DNA of 22,921 bases, taken from Parcubacteria group bacterium (GTDB lineage Bacteria; Patescibacteriota; Minisyncoccia; Minisyncoccales; JAGUVE01). The position numbers and the translations under genes are program-made. The stretch spans positions 1-22,921 of the forward strand of contig JAGUVE010000102.1 in assembly GCA_020063075.1 (NCBI GenBank), given 5' to 3'. The notes beneath the pieces were generated by a model. It did no database searches and had not been told where the DNA came from. It saw nothing but the letters and a program-made list of their open reading frames with translations. Below are positions 1-6,538 of this stretch, one piece after another (the first letter of the stretch is position 1; every line of letters starts with the position of its first letter).

Positions 1-2
1 TT

Positions 3-386
3 TATGACCGGGAAAAACCAAAATTTTCCGACCTTTTTTCTCAATATCCTCTTTTTTTTAAAATGCTTTTTGGTTCAATCTTTTATGGTCTAATTATTAT
101 CCTCGGCTTAATTTTATTGATAATTCCCGGAATTATCTTTGCAGTTAGGTTCTATTTATTTGAGTATTTAATTGTTGATAAGGGCTTGGGTCCCATTGAG
201 GCGCTAAAAAGAAGTTGGCGAGTTACGGGAGGAGCAACGGGGAATTTATTTTTATTTCTTTTATTGGTTACTGCGATAAATTTGCTTGGCGTCTTGGCTT
301 TTTCAATCGGTCTTTTAATAACCGTCCCGATAACGGCCTTGGCTACTGTTTTTGTCTATCGTAAATTATTAGCCCAAACCCAGTAG
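3..386 (+). CDS. Multi-pass membrane protein, C-terminal part (5' end outside window)
   Basis: The reading frame is open from base 3 with no upstream stop, so the gene begins before the window; the ATG at 63 is internal. The visible 127 codons encode a short polar stretch and then three hydrophobic segments, with a GLILLIIPGII core, an 'RFYLFEYLIVDKGLGPIEALKRSW' type amphipathic linker, and two further membrane helices ending in 'VYRKLLAQTQ'. This LIIPG-(x)n-D-x-x-x-x-x-x-ALxxSW pattern is what I associate with DUF975/YciC-like integral membrane proteins of unknown function. The TAG stop at 384-386 lies inside the left arm of the palindromic element that follows, so the element supplies the stop codon. 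Membrane location is well supported; the family assignment is moderate and no function can be stated. Confidence 0.7.
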   Translation, partial: YDREKPKFSDLFSQYPLFFKMLFGSIFYGLIIILGLILLIIPGIIFAVRFYLFEYLIVDKGLGPIEALKRSWRVTGGATGNLFLFLLLVTAINLLGVLAFSIGLLITVPITALATVFVYRKLLAQTQ

Positions 387-457
387 TGAAATTTTGACTG
401 GGCTTTGCCCATTTTTGTCCCGACTTTGTCGGGACAAGTCAAAATTCTACTACTGGG
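379..457. repeat. Palindromic element A: long outer stem with two inner hairpins
   Basis: A 21-nt left arm (379-399, starting CCCAGTAG) pairs with a right arm (437-457, ending CTACTGGG) with two mismatches. Between them lie two perfect hairpins: GGGC-ttt-GCCC (400-410) and a 9-bp stem TGTCCCGAC-ttt-GTCGGGACA (416-436). The whole folds as a three-way junction on either strand. There is no T-run after it, so it is not a standard terminator. A second copy with the same design and the same CCCGAC-ttt-GTCGGG hairpin lies at 4802-4878. The left arm overlaps the end of the upstream gene and provides its TAG stop. Confidence 0.8.
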
Positions 458-486
458 CAAAGTGAACCATAAAATATTTCAAATAT

Positions 487-1242
487 ATGAAAGACAAAAT
501 TATCTTAATTACCGGTTCTTCTCAGGGTATTGGCAGGGCAATTGCTTTAAAATTTGCTTCTTTGCAAGCAAAAATCGCTTTAAACGACATTGAATCCCAG
601 GAAGAAAACTTAAAGAAAGTAAGAGACGAAAGCGAAAAAAAATTTTCCGAGGGCGGGCCGCGGGCATCTGTAAAGTATTTTTTGGCTGATGTTTCAAAAT
701 TAGAAGAGGTTGAAAAAATGGTTGAGGACATTAAAAAAGAATTTGGCCGTCTTGATGTTTTGGTCAATAACGCCGGCATCTGTCAGGACAAAACCCTGGC
801 AAAGATGACAAAAGAAGAATGGCAGAGAGTAATTGATATTGATTTAACCGGGGTCTTTAATTGCTCAAAAGCGGCTTTACCTTTGCTTATAGCCGCGCAG
901 GGGAAGATTATTAATATCTCTTCGGTTGTTGGTCAGAGGGGGAATTTCGGTCAGACAAATTACGCCGCCGCCAAAGCCGGAATAATTGGTTTTACCAAAG
1001 CCCTGGCAAAAGAGGTTGGCAGATTTGGCGTGACCGTCAACGCGGTCGCCCCGGGCTTCATTGAAACGAAATTAACCGAAAGTGTTCCGGAGCAGCTCAG
1101 GGTGGCGGTAAAACAATTGACCGCTTTGGGTCGCCTTGGCAAACCGGAAGAAGCGGCAAATTTAGTCGCTTTTTTGGCATCGGAAGAGGCCTCATTTATT
1201 ACCGGCGCCGTGGTCAACGTTGACGGCGGTTTAGCCATATGA
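487..1242 (+). CDS. fabG: 3-oxoacyl-[ACP] reductase (FabG, SDR family)
   Basis: A 251-residue short-chain dehydrogenase, normal for FabG, which reduces 3-oxoacyl-ACP with NADPH in type II fatty acid synthesis in the cytosol. Visible motifs are the Rossmann glycine motif GSSQGIG (10-16), the ADVS segment (67-70), NNAG (94-97), the catalytic Ser146 in NISSVVG, the YxxxK pair Tyr159/Lys163, and the C-terminal 'ITGAVVNVDGG' typical of FabG. The Asn of the usual Asn-Ser-Tyr-Lys tetrad appears as Asp119 (VIDIDLTGVF). The ATG at 487 has no clear Shine-Dalgarno. The stop overlaps the fabZ start as ATGA, so the two are probably translationally coupled. Family certain; FabG rather than another SDR is supported by the fabZ-fabK context. 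Confidence 0.92.
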   Translation: MKDKIILITGSSQGIGRAIALKFASLQAKIALNDIESQEENLKKVRDESEKKFSEGGPRASVKYFLADVSKLEEVEKMVEDIKKEFGRLDVLVNNAGICQDKTLAKMTKEEWQRVIDIDLTGVFNCSKAALPLLIAAQGKIINISSVVGQRGNFGQTNYAAAKAGIIGFTKALAKEVGRFGVTVNAVAPGFIETKLTESVPEQLRVAVKQLTALGRLGKPEEAANLVAFLASEEASFITGAVVNVDGGLAI

Positions 1243-1709
1243 ATTTATCCAAAGAGCAGATTAAAGAAATAATACCTTACCAAGAGCCGTTTTTGTTTGT
1301 TGACGGGGTTCAAGAGTTAACCGAGAATAAAATTTCCGGCTTCTATCAGACCTCGCCGGAGGATTATTATTTTGAGGGACATTTTGTTGATTTTAAAATT
1401 ATGCCCGGGGTCTTAATTATTGAGGCCCTTGCCCAGCTTTCAACAATTTTGTTAAGAAATAAATTTGGCAACGAACATAAAAAATACCACTTTTTGGCTT
1501 ACGAAGTAAGGGGCTGCCAATTTTATAAACCAATTTTTCCCAAAGACAAAATCATTTTAAAAGCAGAAGCGCTTGGCATATATGATATGCCCCCTGATTC
1601 CAACGCCCTTAAAATCGCTCATATTAAAAGTCAGGCCCTGGTTGGAGATGATTTAAAATGCGAAGCCAGATTTTCAGTGGCAATCGTTGAAAAAGAAAAA
1701 TTAAAATAA
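1239..1709 (+). CDS. fabZ: 3-hydroxyacyl-[ACP] dehydratase, FabZ-like
   Basis: A 156-residue hot-dog fold protein. It contains PYQEPFLFVDGV (13-24, the FabZ 'HRYPFLLVDRV' region), the catalytic His48 in FEGHF, and IMPGVLIIEALAQ (54-66) carrying the catalytic Glu62. FabZ removes water from 3-hydroxyacyl-ACP to give trans-2-enoyl-ACP, the step between FabG and FabK. The first motif is diverged (YQEP instead of HRYP) and the C-terminal third is longer than in textbook FabZ, so FabA or an uncharacterised relative cannot be fully excluded. The gene starts inside the fabG stop (ATGA overlap) and ends 4 bp before the fabK start, indicating one transcript. Confidence 0.87.
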   Translation: MNLSKEQIKEIIPYQEPFLFVDGVQELTENKISGFYQTSPEDYYFEGHFVDFKIMPGVLIIEALAQLSTILLRNKFGNEHKKYHFLAYEVRGCQFYKPIFPKDKIILKAEALGIYDMPPDSNALKIAHIKSQALVGDDLKCEARFSVAIVEKEKLK

Positions 1710-1713
1710 AGGT

Positions 1714-2619
1714 ATGTTTGAAAAAAATAAAATCTGCCAGCTTTTAGGAATAAAATACCCGATTATTCAGGGCGGGATGGCCGGGATTTCGGAGGCGAAT
1801 TTGGTTTCGGCTGTTTCCAATGCCGGCGGTCTGGGAACAATCGGTTCTGGTTTAATGACAGCCGGCTGGTTAGAAAAAGAAATTGAGAAAACAAAAGAAT
1901 TGACAAAAAACCCTTTTGGCGTAAATTTGTTTATGCTCAACCCCCGTCTGGAAGAACTGGTCAAAACAATAATAAAACATCAAGTGCCGGTTGTTTTTAC
2001 CGGCGGCGGAAATCCTTTGCCGCTCTTCCCTTATTTTCAGGCATCGGGCATCAAAGTTATTCCGGTTGTTCCTTCGCCGCGACTGGCCAAAAAAATGGAA
2101 GACGCAGGGGCCGATGCCGCAGTTGTCGAGGGTTTGGAGTCAGGAGGGCACATCGGGCAAAATACCACTTTTTGTTTAATTCCCCAGGCGAAAGATTTGC
2201 TTAAAAAAATTCCCCTAATTGCGGCCGGAGGAATTTATGACGGAAAGACAACGACCGCCGCTTTTTTACTGGGGGCGGAAGGCGTTCAAATGGGAACAAG
2301 ATTTCTTGCTTCAAAAGAATGTCTTATTTCCGACGCTTATAAAGAGAGAATAACCGAATCCACCCCTGACGACATTGAAGTTGTTTTAAGATTTACGGGT
2401 CATCCCTTAAGAGTAATTAAAAATAAGTGGGCGGAAGCAATGAAAAAATTGGAAGAAAAGGGCGCTTTCCCGGAAGAAATAAAGGCAGAAAGAATTGTAA
2501 GCTCTTTAGGCGGTTTAAACATTGACACCCTGCCCCTTATGGCGGGGATTTCTGCGGCGGGGATTTCTGAAATAAAAACCTGCCGGGAAATAATTAAGGA
2601 AATAATAACATATGAATAG
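1714..2619 (+). CDS. fabK: Enoyl-[ACP] reductase II, FMN-dependent (FabK)
   Basis: A 301-residue TIM-barrel flavoprotein of the FabK/nitronate monooxygenase family. Motifs: PIIQGGM (16-22), GGLGTIG (38-44), FGVNLFML (68-75), VVFTGGGNP (93-101), VIPVVPS (115-121), ESGGHIG (142-148, with His146), AAGGIYDG (170-177) and GAEGVQMGTRFL (187-198). FabK performs the last reduction of each elongation cycle with NAD(P)H and FMN and replaces FabI in several bacteria. The GHIGQNTT and VQMGTRF signatures and the neighbours fabG-fabZ favour FabK over a true nitronate monooxygenase. An AAAGG ribosome site lies just upstream of the ATG. The end overlaps plsC by 8 nt. Confidence 0.93.
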   Translation: MFEKNKICQLLGIKYPIIQGGMAGISEANLVSAVSNAGGLGTIGSGLMTAGWLEKEIEKTKELTKNPFGVNLFMLNPRLEELVKTIIKHQVPVVFTGGGNPLPLFPYFQASGIKVIPVVPSPRLAKKMEDAGADAAVVEGLESGGHIGQNTTFCLIPQAKDLLKKIPLIAAGGIYDGKTTTAAFLLGAEGVQMGTRFLASKECLISDAYKERITESTPDDIEVVLRFTGHPLRVIKNKWAEAMKKLEEKGAFPEEIKAERIVSSLGGLNIDTLPLMAGISAAGISEIKTCREIIKEIITYE

Positions 2620-3268
2620 ACCCCTTTCTTGGTTTTGTAAAATTTTTTTAAAGCCGGCTATTGACCGATTTTTAATTAAAGAAGTCAGGGGTTTGAATAA
2701 TATTCCAAAAACAAATTTTATTTTGGCGGCCAACCATCAAAGCCATTTGGACCAAATAACCACGGGTTACGTCTGTGTTCCTCGAAGATTTCATATGATT
2801 GGCCAGACAGACAGGTACAGGGGTTTGACAAAATTTTTTCTCTACTTCCTTTATTTTATTGCCGGGGTCATTCCGATAAACCGGGAAAGCGAAGAATCGC
2901 GAAAGAGGGTGCTTAAAGAAGCGGTAAAAGTTTTAAAAAAGGGCGATATTTTGATAATTTATCCCGAGGGAACCCGTTCCCGAACGGGCGAAATTCAAAC
3001 AGCCAGGTTTGGCGCGGCAAAAATATACCTGAAAACCGGGGTTCCAATTTTGCCCCTCGGCATAAAAGGCGTCTTTGAACTAATGCCAACCGGCAGGGCT
3101 TTTCCGAAAATAAAAAAATCCGTCAGAATCAGTGTCGGGAAACCGCTTCATTTTAAAGAGGAATTTGAAAAAGCCAAAAACTTAGATTGTGATTCAGAAG
3201 AATATAAAGATATTTGCAAAAAGATTATTGACAAGGTAATGGAAGAGATAACAAAATTAACCCTTTAA
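2612..3268 (+). CDS. plsC: 1-acyl-sn-glycerol-3-phosphate acyltransferase (PlsC)
   Basis: A 218-residue lysophosphatidate acyltransferase-like protein. Block I is NHQSHLD (41-47), giving the catalytic HX4D pair His42/Asp47. Block III is YPEGTRSRTG (117-126), the phosphate-binding EGTR, and block IV is GVPILPLGI (143-151). A hydrophobic stretch around 74-89 (KFFLYFLYFIAGVIPI) probably seats the enzyme on the membrane. It would transfer a fatty acyl group from acyl-ACP or acyl-CoA to lysophosphatidic acid. Its start overlaps the end of fabK by 8 nt and its stop lies 2 bp before accC, so it is part of the lipid operon and uses its products. Confidence 0.92.
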   Translation: MNRPLSWFCKIFLKPAIDRFLIKEVRGLNNIPKTNFILAANHQSHLDQITTGYVCVPRRFHMIGQTDRYRGLTKFFLYFLYFIAGVIPINRESEESRKRVLKEAVKVLKKGDILIIYPEGTRSRTGEIQTARFGAAKIYLKTGVPILPLGIKGVFELMPTGRAFPKIKKSVRISVGKPLHFKEEFEKAKNLDCDSEEYKDICKKIIDKVMEEITKLTL

Positions 3269-3270
3269 TT

Positions 3271-4809
3271 ATGATAAAAAAAATTTTAATTGCCAACAGG
3301 GGAGAAATTGCCTTGAGGATAATAAGAACCTGCAAGGAAATGGGAATTAAAACGGTTGCCCTCTGTCCCAGAGCGGGAGAAGAGCAAAATTTTTTGGAAA
3401 CCGCTTTAGCCAACGAGTATTATTTTTTGGAAAGGGAGGGGGCTTTGGGGTATTTGGACCAAAAACGAATCATTGAAATCGCAAAAAAGGCAAAAGTTGA
3501 CGCCGTGCATCCGGGTTACGGTTTTTTAGCCGAGAATTGGCGTTTCAGCAAAATCTGCCAGAAAAATAACATTAGATTCATCGGGCCGCATTTTAGCACC
3601 TTAATGCGGCTGGAAGACAAAATTGAAGCAAAACGGCTTGCTCAAAGAGTCGGCATTCCCGTGTTGCCCGGCAGCGGGGGTTCCATCAAAACAAAAGGAG
3701 ACCTTTTTAAGTGGGTGATGAGAATAAGGCCGCCCTTTGTTTTAAAAGCGAGAAGGGGCGGGGGAGGAATTGGCATTAAGGCGATCAACGGCCAAATCAG
3801 TTTTGGGGAGATTTTTTCGGCTTCCCTCGGAATTCAACGACAGATGTCTATGGCTTTTTCCGACACCGATTTTTTCCTGGAAAAGTATTTGTCTGAAGCA
3901 AAACATATTGAATTTCAAATTTTGGGAGATGGAGAAAAATTTATCCACTTGGTCGAAAGGGAATGTACAATTCAGAGAAGGTTTCAAAAATTGCTGGAAG
4001 AATCGCCCTCAACTTTTTTGGATGCAAAGAAAAGAGAAGAGCTCGGGAGTTTAGTCATAAAACTGGCAAAAGAGTTAAGGTATAGAGGCGCGGGAACGGT
4101 TGAATTTTTGATGGACCCTGAGAAAAATTTCTATTTTATGGAAATTAACCCCCGGATTCAGGTTGAACATCCGGTTACCGAAGCCGTAACCGGAATTGAT
4201 TTAGTTGAACAGCAAATCAGGATTGCCCAGGGGGAAAAAATTAAAATTTCCCAAAACGATATTTTTCTGCAGGGCTGGGCGATTGAAGCCAGGATAAACG
4301 CCGAAGACGCCCAAAAGAACTTTCAGCCGAGGCCCGGAAAAATTTTAAAATATCTGCCGCCCGGCGGCCAGGGAATTTTCCTGCACACCTTTCTGCACGC
4401 GGGTCAAGAAATTTATCCTTATTTTGATTCGCTTTTGGCAAAACTAATCAGCTGGGGCAAAAACAGAGAGGAAGCGATTTCCAAACTAAAAAGAGCGCTT
4501 GATGAGTTTTTAATAGAAGGGGTGCCGACAACCATTCCCTTTTTCAAGGCTCTTTTGCAAAATAAGGACTTTCTTGAGGGAAATTTCTCAACCGACTTTG
4601 TTGAAAAAAGCGGAATCCTCAGGGAATTAAAACCCCAAACCAGTATTAGGGAAATCGTGAAAACGGGAGAAAAATTGGAAGAAAAGCAAATTGCTGAAAT
4701 TATTTATAAAACTTATCAGGCCTTGAATAAAAAAGGGAAAATTGAGCAAGGAAAAGAAACCGCTTCAAATTGGGTTATGTCAGAGAGAATTAAAATGTCA
4801 GCCCAGTAG
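3271..4809 (+). CDS. accC: Biotin carboxylase subunit of an acyl-CoA/acetyl-CoA carboxylase
   Basis: A 512-residue ATP-grasp enzyme that carboxylates biotin on the carrier protein using ATP and bicarbonate. Motifs: ANRGEIALRI (8-17), HPGYGFLAEN (80-89), the ATP-binding Gly loop GGGGIGI (163-169), ERECTIQRRFQK (229-240) and MEINPRIQVEHPVTE (290-304), the last supplying metal and bicarbonate residues. E. coli AccC has about 450 residues; the extra C-terminal 60 residues, ending in an 'NWVMSERIKM' helix, are like those of acyl-CoA or pyruvate carboxylase A subunits. The N-terminal 'ADxDALH' segment is replaced by PRAGEEQNF. The stop TAG (4807-4809) falls in the left arm of palindromic element B. 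Enzyme class certain; acetyl-CoA as acceptor is inferred from the fatty acid genes. Confidence 0.93.
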   Translation: MIKKILIANRGEIALRIIRTCKEMGIKTVALCPRAGEEQNFLETALANEYYFLEREGALGYLDQKRIIEIAKKAKVDAVHPGYGFLAENWRFSKICQKNNIRFIGPHFSTLMRLEDKIEAKRLAQRVGIPVLPGSGGSIKTKGDLFKWVMRIRPPFVLKARRGGGGIGIKAINGQISFGEIFSASLGIQRQMSMAFSDTDFFLEKYLSEAKHIEFQILGDGEKFIHLVERECTIQRRFQKLLEESPSTFLDAKKREELGSLVIKLAKELRYRGAGTVEFLMDPEKNFYFMEINPRIQVEHPVTEAVTGIDLVEQQIRIAQGEKIKISQNDIFLQGWAIEARINAEDAQKNFQPRPGKILKYLPPGGQGIFLHTFLHAGQEIYPYFDSLLAKLISWGKNREEAISKLKRALDEFLIEGVPTTIPFFKALLQNKDFLEGNFSTDFVEKSGILRELKPQTSIREIVKTGEKLEEKQIAEIIYKTYQALNKKGKIEQGKETASNWVMSERIKMSAQ

Positions 4810-4878
4810 AGCAACTTTGACAATCCCGACTTTGTCGGGATAAAATGGACGAAGTCCAGTCAAAGTTGTCTTACTGGG
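4802..4878. repeat. Palindromic element B: second copy of the outer-stem/two-hairpin repeat
   Basis: A 20-nt left arm (4802-4821, starting CCCAGTAG) pairs with 4859-4878 (ending TTACTGGG) with two mismatches. Inside are ATCCCGAC-ttt-GTCGGGAT (4823-4841) and TGGAC-gaa-GTCCA (4846-4858). The design, arm termini and central CCCGAC-ttt-GTCGGG hairpin match element A at 379-457, while the outer stem body differs but keeps its own pairing, which argues for selection on structure. As in element A, the left arm provides the TAG stop of the gene before it. Confidence 0.8.
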
Positions 4879-4888
4879 TTAGAATAGT

Positions 4889-5266
4889 ATGCGATTGAAG
4901 TTAAATATTAAAGATAAAGAATACGATGTAGAAATTTTGGAGGAGGAATCGGGAAAAGTAAAAATCAAAATCGGGGAAAAGGAATTTGTTTTTGGGGAAA
5001 GAGAAGAGGAAATTTCGGTTGCCAAAGTTAATCTTCCCAAAAGGGATTTCTCCAAAAAAGAAATCAAAGCGCCGATTTCAGGAAGGGTTACGGAGGTATT
5101 TGTCAAAGAAGGGGACTTTGTAAAAAAAGAGCAAAAACTTTTAATTCTTTCTTCAATGAAGATGGAGAATGAAATAGTCGCCGATTTTGAAGGAAAGGTG
5201 AAAGAAATTCTTGTCAAAAAAGGTCAGGAAGCAAAAGGGGGAGATACATTAGTTGTTTTATCATAA
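4889..5266 (+). CDS. Biotin carboxyl carrier protein (biotinyl-domain subunit)
   Basis: A 125-residue protein. The N-terminal half is charged (residues 1-57, with a linker rich in Glu and Lys). A C-terminal biotinyl/lipoyl domain starts at KAPISGRV (60-67), and the biotinylated lysine is Lys91 in SSMKMENEI (the usual EAMKMxNEI). The hairpin-sheet pattern 'APISGRVTEVFVKEGDFVKKEQKLLILSSMKMENEI...GKVKEILVKKGQEAKGGDTLVVL' is complete. It carries carboxybiotin from AccC to the carboxyltransferase encoded at 7939. It lies directly upstream of birA, with stop and start overlapping as TAATG, so carrier and ligase are made together. It resembles acyl-CoA, oxaloacetate or pyruvate carboxylase carriers at least as much as AccB, hence no symbol. 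Confidence 0.92.
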   Translation: MRLKLNIKDKEYDVEILEEESGKVKIKIGEKEFVFGEREEEISVAKVNLPKRDFSKKEIKAPISGRVTEVFVKEGDFVKKEQKLLILSSMKMENEIVADFEGKVKEILVKKGQEAKGGDTLVVLS

Positions 5267-5880
5267 TGGAAAATATAGATATTAAAATTGAAAAATTTAA
5301 AGAGCTTTCCTCAACTCAGCAAAAAACCAAAGAGCGGGCCCGCGAAGGAAATGAACCCTGGAGCGTGATTTTGGCAGAAGAGCAAACCTTGGGTTACGGA
5401 AGAAAAGGACAGGGCTGGTATTCTCCAAAAGGGGGGCTTTATTTCTCGGTTATTCTGCCCAAAAGCCAGATTGAGGACTTGCAAACCTTAACGATTTTAG
5501 CCGCTTTTATTGTAGCAAAAATAGTTAAAGAAAAATTCAATTTAGAACCTTTGATAAAATTGCCAAATGACGTTTTATTGCAGGGCAAAAAAATTTGCGG
5601 TATTTTAACCGAAAACGTTATTGATGCTTCAACAAATTCAGCGCCAACCCTGAGCGGAGCCGAAGGGGTTTACCCTAAGCCTGCCGAACGGGTTGGAAAG
5701 GATGTTAAATTTTCGGTTATGGGAATTGGGTTAAATACCAATATTGAAAAATTCCCCGAAGATTTGAAAAGGATTACTACCTCGCTTAAAATAGAGACAG
5801 GCAAAGAGGTTGACAATCAAGAAATTTTGGTTCAAATTATTAAAGGGTTAAAAGAACAGTTAAAAACCATCAGCGAATAG
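5266..5880 (+). CDS. birA: Biotin-[acetyl-CoA-carboxylase] ligase (BirA), single-domain type
   Basis: A 204-residue ligase that attaches biotin to the carrier lysine via biotinyl-AMP. Visible are GYGRKGQGW (43-51, biotinyl-AMP loop), SPKGGLYFSVIL (53-64), KLPNDVLLQGKKICGILTE (98-116, with the conserved Lys109) and MGIGLNTN (152-159). There is no N-terminal winged helix, so unlike E. coli BirA it should not be a repressor. Between GILTE and MGIGLN there are about 35 residues, many more than usual. Residues 121-146 are encoded by two tandem REP-like palindromes (5646-5693) that keep the frame. The gene begins in the TAATG overlap with the carrier protein gene. Confidence 0.92.
   Translation: MENIDIKIEKFKELSSTQQKTKERAREGNEPWSVILAEEQTLGYGRKGQGWYSPKGGLYFSVILPKSQIEDLQTLTILAAFIVAKIVKEKFNLEPLIKLPNDVLLQGKKICGILTENVIDASTNSAPTLSGAEGVYPKPAERVGKDVKFSVMGIGLNTNIEKFPEDLKRITTSLKIETGKEVDNQEILVQIIKGLKEQLKTISE
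5646..5693. repeat. Two tandem REP-like palindromes inserted in frame within birA
   Basis: Two related units lie side by side: the first begins AACCCTGAGCGG and ends CCGAAGGGGTT (5646-5670), and the second begins ACCCTAAGCC and ends TGCCGAACGGGT (5672-5693). Both fit a CCCTRAGC...CGAAnGGG pattern, like the widespread 'CCCTGAGC-CGAAGGG' class of repetitive extragenic palindromes. Their GC content is clearly above the flanking coding DNA. They encode PTLSGAEGVYPKPAERVG, which falls where other BirA proteins have only a short surface loop. No second copy was found elsewhere in the window. Confidence 0.65.
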
Positions 5881-5906
5881 ATTTTGGAGTAAAGGTTTAA
5901 AAAGTC

Positions 5907-6194
5907 ATGGAAAAAGCTATCCAAAACATAAAAAAGAAAATTATTCCCATTTTGAAGCGCTATGAAGTAAAGAAAGCGGCAATTTTTGGCTCCTTTGTTA
6001 GAGGAGAGGCAAGAAAAAAGAGCGATATTGATATTTTGGTAGATCTTCCAGAAGATAAGAGCTTACTCGATCTTGTGGGATTGAAGCTGGAATTGGAAGA
6101 AATTTTAAAAAGAAAAGTAGATGTTTTGACTTACAATTCTCTCCACCCTCTTTTAAAAAACATTATTTTAAGTGAGCAAAAGGCAATTTTATGA
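5907..6194 (+). CDS. mntA: MntA-type minimal nucleotidyltransferase (antitoxin)
   Basis: A 95-residue protein with the polymerase-beta-like nucleotidyltransferase motif GS-x10-D-x-D: Gly28-Ser29 and Asp40/Asp42 in IFGSFVRGEARKKSDIDILVD, with a third acidic residue at Asp72 in KVDVLT. In characterised MntA/HepT pairs this protein transfers AMP to the HEPN toxin and silences it. The next gene overlaps it by ATGA and encodes exactly such a HEPN partner, which supports the call. An AAAGG ribosome site is present about 14 nt upstream. The pair sits between birA and the carboxyltransferase gene, splitting what otherwise looks like a carboxylase operon. Confidence 0.88.
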   Translation: MEKAIQNIKKKIIPILKRYEVKKAAIFGSFVRGEARKKSDIDILVDLPEDKSLLDLVGLKLELEEILKRKVDVLTYNSLHPLLKNIILSEQKAIL

Positions 6195-6538
6195 AGAAAA
6201 AACCTGAAATCTTTTTAAAACACATTCTAGAAAGTATAGAGGCGATAGAAAAATATACAGGGAAAATTACAAAGGATGAATTTTTACAAAGTATTCAAAT
6301 TCAAGATGCGGTAGTTAGAAGGTTGGAAATTATTGGGGAAGCGACAAAAAATTTGCCAAAAGTTTTTAGAAACAAATACCCTACCATTCCTTGGAAGAAA
6401 ATAGCCGGAACAAGAGATATTATTATTCATGAATATTTTGGGCTTGATTTAAAGTTAGTTTGGAAAATTGTAAAGAAAGATTTACCGGGATTAAAAGATA
6501 ACATTTTAAAGATATTAGATGAGATAAAAAATTTATGA
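6191..6538 (+). CDS. hepT: HepT-like HEPN ribonuclease toxin (DUF86)
   Basis: A 115-residue all-helical HEPN protein. The RNase motif R-x4-H-x-Y is intact as Arg75, His80 and Tyr82 in GTRDIIIHEYFG; the Tyr is the residue modified by MntA in studied systems. The upstream segment VVRRLEIIGEATKNLP and PTIPWKKIAGTRD are DUF86 hallmarks. It acts as a toxin RNase in the cytosol when not modified. It overlaps mntA by 4 nt and the following membrane protein gene also by 4 nt (ATGA), so all three appear to be one transcript. Confidence 0.9.
   Translation: MKKKPEIFLKHILESIEAIEKYTGKITKDEFLQSIQIQDAVVRRLEIIGEATKNLPKVFRNKYPTIPWKKIAGTRDIIIHEYFGLDLKLVWKIVKKDLPGLKDNILKILDEIKNL

Noticed and set aside
63..386. 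ATG at 63 as the real start of the first gene
   Set aside because: The frame is open upstream to the window edge and the upstream residues fit the membrane protein family; the gene is truncated by the window.
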